Source: Flammula alnicola
Lineage: Eukaryota; Basidiomycota; Agaricomycetes; Agaricales; Strophariaceae
Reading direction: 5' to 3'
Assembly: GCA_015499995.1 (NCBI GenBank)
Contig: JADNRV010000079.1
Location: 62,001-126,000, forward strand
Length of the DNA: 64,000 nucleotides
Both the position numbers and the translations under genes were made by a program. The notes below the pieces were generated by a model. That model worked only from the letters and a program-made list of their open reading frames with translations. It ran no database searches and was not told where the DNA came from. Positions 57,740 to 64,000 of this stretch are shown here, piece by piece. Position 1 is the stretch's first letter, and every line of letters starts with the position of its first letter.

Positions 57740-59427
57740 TCAGACGATATCCCAGAGTTCTTCAAGGGCGCAGCAGAACTAAACAAACCACACATACACC
57801 GCATAAGCAACGGCCCTTGGAGGTGAAAAACAAACCGACCTTGCCACAAGCCACGCTCGCACTAAGCGGGTACTCGCTGATCCCGATCTTCTCATCCACG
57901 TAGGCGTCCGCAAAATCGTCGCGGCCTCGGGCCATCGCACCGACGAACACGGCGATGTTGTGCGTCGTGGGCACGGTAGGGAGGTATTTCGAGAGTCGCT
58001 GTATTGGGGCGTCGCCGGAGAGAGCTGCGTGTAAGGAAAGTCAGAGTGGGTTGAGAGAAGGGGAAGAGGGAAGAACCGTACTGATTTTGATAGTGTTGGG
58101 CGGTAGGTGGTCGATGACAGGGTTCTGTAGTACACAGGAGTAATCAATGTCTGGTGCGGGTAACGGGAAGAGCCCGCAGACAGACCTTGATCACTTTGAG
58201 CAGCTTTTCCGGGCCGTTGACACCTCTGATCGAGAGTTTGTGGAGGAGTTGAACTAAATATAGCGTTGCCGTTAGAAGGATGATAAAACTGAGACAAAAT
58301 TGAAAATGCGAGATTGGAACCAAATGATGAAGAGATTAACTCACCCATAAGGCCACTGAACCGCTTGAATGTACGCGGAATGCGGACGTGTGGGTTGACC
58401 TCGATGAGGACGCCGCGGGCGGTGTGGATGTAGACTTGGAGTAGGCCGGCTTTGTTCAGAGGCGAGTCGAGAAGAGTGAGGAGGCACTGCGATAAGATAA
58501 AGTAGATCAGATCAAAGAGAAAAATCGTAGCAAGACAAAAAGACAAAACGACCCAAAATCACGATGTCCAGCGAGGAATCGAGAGGAAAAAACTGCAAAA
58601 GAGAGAAAAGTACGAACCTGGTGGGTGATATCCGGCCTCGCATCAGCGATATCCCTCCCTGTCTTCGCCAAAATACCCTGATGATCATCGCAGTTCAACA
58701 GCGTATACTTCGCCTCCCCTCCATCCTTGCCGCCCCTGCCCTTGCCGCCAGGGCCCGACCCACCGCCGCCCGACACCTTGTACGCCTCCAAGCACGCCTG
58801 CTCGAGGATGACAAACAGCCTACGCTGCGTGGTCGCCGCCACGCCCTTTGGCACATGCGCCTGCACAGGCAGCATCGCCGGGTTCGCGGGGTGCTGGATG
58901 GGCGCATGCGGGTTCGGGTTGGCGTTCTGGGTGCTACCAGCGGTCGTTTTGGTGCCGGCTGTTGAAGCCATTTTGCGAGCTTTTGAGGACGGGAGGGGAC
59001 GCGTGGGGCGCTCGCCTGGGGTGGTGACGGTTGTGACGGAAGATAGCTGGTTGTGATTATGCGTATTTTTCAAGATCGTGATGGGGGCCGGAGAATGATC
59101 GATTGTCTTGGGCTTTGTCGGACCTTTTGCGTCCTCGTCGACTTGCATCACTGGCGCCTGGGTCTCGCTTTCTTCTGCCTCGCCCTCGGGCATTTCCCGG
59201 TCCTCGCCGTCGCCGTCCTCGCTGTGCGTAGGGCTCTTCTGACGCCGCCTCTGTGCAGGCCGTTCTCCAGGTGTCGACTTGGGCCGTGGAATGATATCGA
59301 CGCCCCCGTTGGTCTTCCCCATGTTGAACAGGAGGTGTGGAATATGCGGGTCACTGTTGTCCATCGACCCAGAATGGCGTCTGCGTCGCGCGGGAACCGT
59401 CGTGGTGGTTCGTTCGGAATTTGTCAT
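57740..59427 (-). CDS. EMG1: EMG1/NEP1, 18S rRNA pseudouridine N1-methyltransferase
   Basis: SPOUT-family SAM-dependent enzyme of small-subunit biogenesis; it methylates a pseudouridine in the 18S rRNA decoding region and acts in the nucleolus. Six exons; exon 1 is 59427-58618. Conserved blocks in order: [96 protein letters not shown], and a last exon with A-L-E-E-L-W-D-I-V. The N-terminal ~195 residues are disordered and rich in Arg, Pro, Glu and Thr, with likely basic nuclear signals (A-R-R-R-R, Q-R-R-R-Q-K); yeast Nep1 lacks an extension this long. Confidence 0.95.
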
Positions 59428-62249
59428 CGCGTTAGTCGTTGAAATTTTCTGGACTTTCAGGTAGGTCCGTGGGGTTTATTGGCCTCGAACTATGAACTTG
59501 CTTTGCGGAGGGGTATTAGTGTGAATTATGAATAAGAGGATGGAAAATCACAAACTTTAAGACTTCTTTCGCGGTTTCACGCGGTTTGTCGACGGTTCTT
59601 GTGTGGAGTTTGTCGTTTAGTTGGAGTTAGAGACTATATAAGAAGCTCTAGCGTCCAGAACAAATAGAGGGGCTTCGCAGGGTACGGGGAAGACTTGAGT
59701 ACGCTCGCACGAAGGGTCAAATATGACTTGTTAAAAAAATGTGCGAATTTCTGTCATCCAGAAATGGTAATCAGCTTTGATCGGGAGGCCTGCTGGGGCA
59801 CGTGCGCCACTCCCCTTAATCTTTGGCCCCTGACGAAACTTGCAACACCTCTCTTCCTTGTCTCGTTCTCCCCCTCATTCCGGGTTCCTCATTCCTCAAG
59901 CCAAGTTACAGACCAAAAAATTCTTCAGCTTACGCTCAACTCTTGCAATATTTCTCTTGCTTCCATCTCGCGGGAACTCAATTGAACACCACAACTCCAT
60001 CCAGGCATTTATCGAACCTTCGAAGTTCAGCGCCGCAACTACCCTGAGCCTTGTCGGGAGGATGCCGATGCGCATGCTCTACATGTAAATGTAATAGAAA
60101 CACAAGGTACTTTGCGAAGCACCAGCCTCGAGGTAATAGGCACCATTTCTTTGACATATCAGCCAGAAGCTGCTTTAGTAAATCTCAGTCGTTCAGGTGT
60201 GTACACAGTTCATCCATCCAATGCCCTCAGCTGATTATCTATTATCACCAAGCGCTCGTACACATCTATACTAGATGTTGCCACCGTAAATCCGGGGTTA
60301 GAGAGTTGTATAACTTTCGCGCTTCGCCGGCCTCACCAACGACCCACGCTCGCCAATCACAAGGTGGATTCTTGCATGTTTTTTACTCTTGCGAGCTCTG
60401 ACGATCCTCATCTGCATTAAGAATTTAATCTATCTGATCTGATCTTATCATCCTGCACATGAATTACGATGATTACGATAGACCCCGTTCTCGGACTTAT
60501 TAGCCATGGCGAGCAACCGGCAAGGGTAATGAAGGCGATTGGGGTGCGAGCATCTATGTATAATGAATAGTTTCGCGGGTTATGGTTGACGCTTATTACG
60601 TGGCTGAGACTCAGCAGGCAATCCACAGGTAGATGACTACTCGAAAGGATAGAAATGGCCAAACTGCCGTTCGGTTCCTGTACGTTCTTTACTCTTGCAA
60701 TCTGATCTACCTAATCTCCTCTTATCATCATCCTACATTGCTCATCTCCTGTTTATGAACTACGATGATTACGACGTATGTACCTGTTCTCGGATTTAGC
60801 CACGGGCAAGGCAGTTAGGGCCAGATTATACAAGGTAAGTAGCTTCGCGGGTTATGGGTGAAGCTAATTACGTGTCTGAGCACTCCCAGCAGGCCTAGTT
60901 CACATGTAGAACTTTGAAAAGGTAGGAATGGCCCCAAGGAGCGTCGAACTAATTGCGAAGCTCTCCACAATCCCTTATATTGATACCTATCGATCCCTAC
61001 TCTCATAACGCATTGGCCGGTCCCGATATCGATGACGATCTCCAACCTCTATCAATATCTGAATCAAATTATCAATGGCATCACTGACATCGCCAAGTAA
61101 AATCCTCGCGCTGATTGTCGATGATATCATGCAGCGGTGAGAGCTCTGAGTAGTCAAAGGGAGTTATCCGGAAAGTATCTTCCCCATGTTTTCTCTCTCA
61201 CCGGCGATCATGATCTTCGCTTCAAGCCTCGGTTAGATCCAGACGAAGTACATCTCTTACCTCAACACGCTCGCGGACAGACTGGAGATTCCCGGAGATG
61301 AAGTCTGGCGGGACGAAAGTTGAACATTTCACATGTTGAACCAACATCCAGACCGCAGTCAAGGCGGGAATTGGCCTGGACATTCAGAGATCTAAGCGCT
61401 CGAAGCCGGTGGCCTAATTTTGAGCGCTTGAGGAGAACCAAACACCGTCCAGAGCGAGAAGTCCAACAAGCGCCTGTGGCATCAAGACAACCGCTATTTT
61501 ACCAGTCACAGCTTTTGGTCCTTCGGAACTCGGTCGATGGGTCATGACGTTGGCGTCGAGGGTTGGGGTTGAGAATCGCTCGGCCCTCAGGCCTCAGGCC
61601 TCACCCATGGCGCAGACTATTCGCAGTTTACCGTCTGATATTACCCTCCTTAGCACAGGATCTGGGACGGCCGGCATGCGTAATATACAGTTAACCAATG
61701 AAGATTCAGAACAAGCGTGGTATGTCAGCCACGGGCGCACGCTCTGTCAGCTCTGTCTCCCCCTCATATCCGCCACATTCAGTCACATAATAAGGAAGAA
61801 GCCTACTCTCAGCGTTCTATATGCGCATAGCCTGAGGCGCATTTGCACAACAATAGGCGGTCTTGTGATTGTTATCACCTAAGAAAGTCAGAGTCCCTCG
61901 CCTAAAAGTTGCCTCTCAAAATGAGCTCGAGCACTGCAAATGCAACTTGTTTTACATGATTTCCAGCCGTTGGTCTATTGGTCTCTGTAGAAATATTAGA
62001 ATATTTTTCTTTCGTAGAGATCGTGGCAAATGACCCTAATATACATAGGACAGCCTTGATGGGCATGTCTACACCGCCCTGATCTGATCACACCTGTCCA
62101 TAAAAATTAGCGCCAGGAAATTTAAAGTCAGTGTATAATTGACATTCGGGTTCCATCTCTCGTTCACTCATTTGTACGACCTCACTCCCCTCGACGACGC
62201 GCCTTTGTCCCTCAGACTCTGCTGAGGATCTTGGGCCACGAACTCCACG
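59428..62249. other. Long gene-poor region
   Basis: 59428-59700 holds the EMG1 promoter. Beyond it I see only short frames, a pair of diverged direct repeats (60378-60945) and a possible decayed gene near 61080-61700, where M-A-S-L-T-S-P-S-K-I-L-A-L-I-V-D-D-I starts but stops follow. No gene can be supported. Confidence 0.4.
60378..60945 (+). repeat. Two diverged direct repeats of ~270 bp
   Basis: 60378-60670 and 60684-60945 share ordered blocks: tt(t/c)tttactcttgc, atctgatct..ctaatct/tcttatcat, catgaa(t/c)tacgatgattacga, gttctcgga, tagccac/atgg, ttcgcgggttatgg, attacgtg(g/t)ctgag and gaaatggcc/ggaatggcc. Identity is around 70-75% by eye. Not coding. Confidence 0.65.
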
Positions 62250-63064
62250 ATGTCGGTGCCTCCGAGCCCGACCATCGACCCAGAGACGAAGCGCGGTATG
62301 TTCGGATCCGTGGAAAATCTGACCATCAACAATGGGGTTTTCAATGAGGTTGGCCAGGATTATCACGTACACGGAGACTCCCATACGCACATTTATAATA
62401 CCTCTCAAGCTCAAGAAACCAGCGACGCTGATGGAGGATTCGCCGAAGTACCCCTCAGGCGCCGTCCCAGAAAGCCTTTAGGATTCACCAACGTCGCACG
62501 AGATTATCACGTTCATGGTGATTACCATGTTCACTACCATGACTCCGTGCCTTCGATTATTCGAATCTCTCGTGTTGACTATGGTCCCAAAGATGGCATT
62601 CCGCCCCACTACCACGTCTATCAAGGGCGGAAATTTGAGTTTTGCACCTGGTGGAGCCCTGAATACCGTGACAGAGGTTGGCATACCGTATTCCATCCCT
62701 CGAAATAAGCTCACATTTCTCTTCTTTTCCAGGCTTTCCCATTGATCCATCAGTCCCGAATCTGGCCAAATATGCCCGTGTCGTCCTTGAAAGAGACGAT
62801 GTGGTCATAAAGGGGTCATTCCGCCGACCATATACCACCCCTATCCAGAGGTCGCAATACGGCTTCGGCATCAATGTACCATCCCCACCGAAATTCGGAG
62901 CCACGACCTACATCCCTCAACCTGAATTTGACACTTCGGACACGGCCAAAGAGAACATGCTCCCATGCATGCAAGCTGCAAGGGCCACGCGCGCATCTCC
63001 GATCTCGGCGTTCTCTCCCAGAGCTGCTCTCTTCAGCCACCTCGACCATTCCGGGGTCAAGTAA
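62250..63064 (+). CDS. Unknown protein with duplicated YHVHGD motif
   Basis: Two exons joined by a 57-nt intron (about 62675-62731, acceptor ttttccag), about 252 residues. The N-terminal half contains two copies of a Gly/His motif: F-G-S-V-E-N-L-T-I-N-N-G-V-F-N-E-V-G-Q-D-Y-H-V-H-G-D (residues ~18-43) and L-G-F-T-N-V-A-R-D-Y-H-V-H-G-D-Y-H-V-H. A similar F-x-N/I-x-x-G-x-F-x-x-V-x-x-D-x-x-x-H motif is common at the N-termini of Agaricomycete NLR-like and orphan proteins. The C-terminal half has P-P-H-Y-H-V-Y and R-P-Y-T-T-P and is unassigned. No NACHT domain is present. Complete start and stop; probably real, function unknown. Confidence 0.65.
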
Positions 63065-63224
63065 TGACGGTTTACCTCCGTCATATAATCTACGAGCGTG
63101 TGCTGGTTATTCGGCGCACAGAAATGGATCACCACCCGGGAGCTGGCAACTGGATGCATCGTTTTAGGACACCAGCGCGATTATAGGAGTTTTGGATTTA
63201 ATCAAAGTTGCTTCGGCTAGTGTT

Positions 63225-63480
63225 GGGCTAGTGGTAGCAATGTACGGTACGTTCTACCAGACTAGTATTATACCGTGGACGCTGTTGTTTTCTTTCTCTT
63301 CTGTCTTCATTTTGATCAGCCTAGTTGTAGTGTTGTACGGTACACGCTACACAACTAGTATTCTACCGTGGACGCTGTCCTTTTCTTTCTCTTCATTCTA
63401 ATCAGCCCAGTTGTAGTGTTGTACGGTACACGCTACGCAGCTAGTATTCTACCGTGGACTTTCCTCTCCTTTCCTCTGCT
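63225..63480 (+). repeat. Tandem repeat, three copies, 86-93 bp period
   Basis: The core gtacggtac appears at 63242, 63335 and 63421, each followed by (g/a)cgctac..actagtattctaccgtggac and, between copies, tttctttctcttc..at..tgatcagcc. Copies 2 and 3 are nearly identical. Confidence 0.85.
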
Positions 63481-63658
63481 TCTATCTAGGTATTCTACTA
63501 CGCAATCCATCTCCTTTTCTTTTTATCGCAGTACCGCCTCGAAAGGTCCTGACAGGAATTCGCAAGGTGGCCGAGTTCGCGATGAGATTGAAATGCGCCA
63601 TACCAACATCCCAAAATTCGGTTTAGCGGTAGATCTGCAAAAGATTCAAATTTAATAA

Positions 63659-63752
63659 GGCAACATGGCCGAGTGGTCTAAGGCGCCAGAATCAGGCTCC
63701 TCCAAGAGTTATCTGGTCCGAAAGGGCGAGGGTTCGAATCCCTCTGTTGTCA
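63659..63752 (+). tRNA. tRNA-Leu(CAG) with 14-nt intron
   Basis: Acceptor GGCAACA pairs with TGTTGTC (one G-U). The D-arm is GCC-gagtggtctaa-GGC and the anticodon stem CCAGA/TCTGG. The loop reads A-T-C-A-G-G then an intron (697-710 of the 63,000s: ctcctccaagagtt) then A, giving anticodon CAG at 63693-63695. A long variable arm (class II, as expected for Leu) precedes T-arm GAGGG-TTCGAAT-CCCTC. Discriminator A at 63752. CCA is not encoded, as usual in eukaryotes. Confidence 0.92.
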
Positions 63753-64000
63753 CTTCTCGATATATTGTGTCCAAACGCAAGTATTTTTATTTTGGAGCGG
63801 ACGACGATCGCAAGCCAAGACTGTACTTCTGTGCTATTGATTTTCCTGTTCAGATAACTGACTCCTGGAGTCCCGGCTCCGGATTCTTCAAGTAACAGTT
63901 ACTACGTTCCCGATATCTCCACACTTTCTCGCATCTATTTCCAGGATGACTTCGTTCGATTTCGATTTTTCATCTCCAAGAGCGTTTAGGCGCCCGTAGC

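Noticed and set aside
56775..57740. Ser/Leu/Pro-rich minus-strand frames downstream of EMG1
   Set aside because: Low-complexity composition in three overlapping frames; they lie in the probable 3' flank of EMG1.
63943..64000. Short plus-strand start M-T-S-F-D-F-D-F at the right edge
   Set aside because: Frame stops after 17 codons and no splice donor could be chosen within the window.

Overview
This is a stretch of a filamentous basidiomycete genome, most likely an Agaricomycete. The evidence is genes with many 46-70 nt GT-AG introns, large families of Agaricomycete F-box/LRR genes, a CYP63-like P450, DUF3328/UstYa oxidase homologues, a Plavaka (CACTA-like) DNA transposon carrying a DUF6532 gene, and a eukaryotic housekeeping set (SEC14-type lipid transfer protein, EMG1/NEP1 rRNA methyltransferase, intron-containing tRNA-Leu). 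Gene models were spliced by eye from frame continuity, family motifs and paralogue comparison.

Layout. 1-9.3 kb: partial F-box gene, a multi-exon P450, an alpha/beta hydrolase and an F-box pseudogene. 9.6-25.1 kb: a specialised accessory block bounded by a roughly 0.9 kb inverted repeat. It holds four DUF3328/UstYa-like genes, two S33 proline-iminopeptidase-like hydrolases, two small or medium membrane proteins, a 46-residue secreted peptide gene with a dibasic site, a dead RecQ-like helicase and a 7-TM gene; a second 7-TM gene lies just outside. This is the most interesting part of the window: it resembles a dikaritin-type (UstYa-dependent) RiPP locus, but in a basidiomycete and with a single-core-like precursor candidate. 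That reading is a hypothesis. 26.6-39 kb: a truncated hydrolase copy, a divergent Sey1/atlastin-like GTPase with apparent frameshifts, and several F-box genes and relics.

39.9-56.8 kb: an intact SEC14-like gene followed by a tandem duplication of about 4.4 kb (3' end of SEC14, F-box relics, a second-type F-box gene). The second copy was later hit by a 171-bp MITE-like insertion and by a 6690-bp Plavaka transposon, whose ends (TIR CATCAGGAAAA, 2-bp target duplication GA) can be placed to the base because the unbroken duplicate shows the target site. A further 601-bp TIR element lies inside the transposon. 57.7-64 kb: EMG1/NEP1, a long gene-poor stretch with diverged direct repeats, a gene with a repeated YHVHGD motif, an 86-93 bp tandem repeat and tRNA-Leu(CAG).

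The F-box and transposon regions look like a fast-evolving compartment where duplication, microhomology deletion and insertion make and destroy gene copies. The P450, SEC14 and EMG1 genes look stable and functional.
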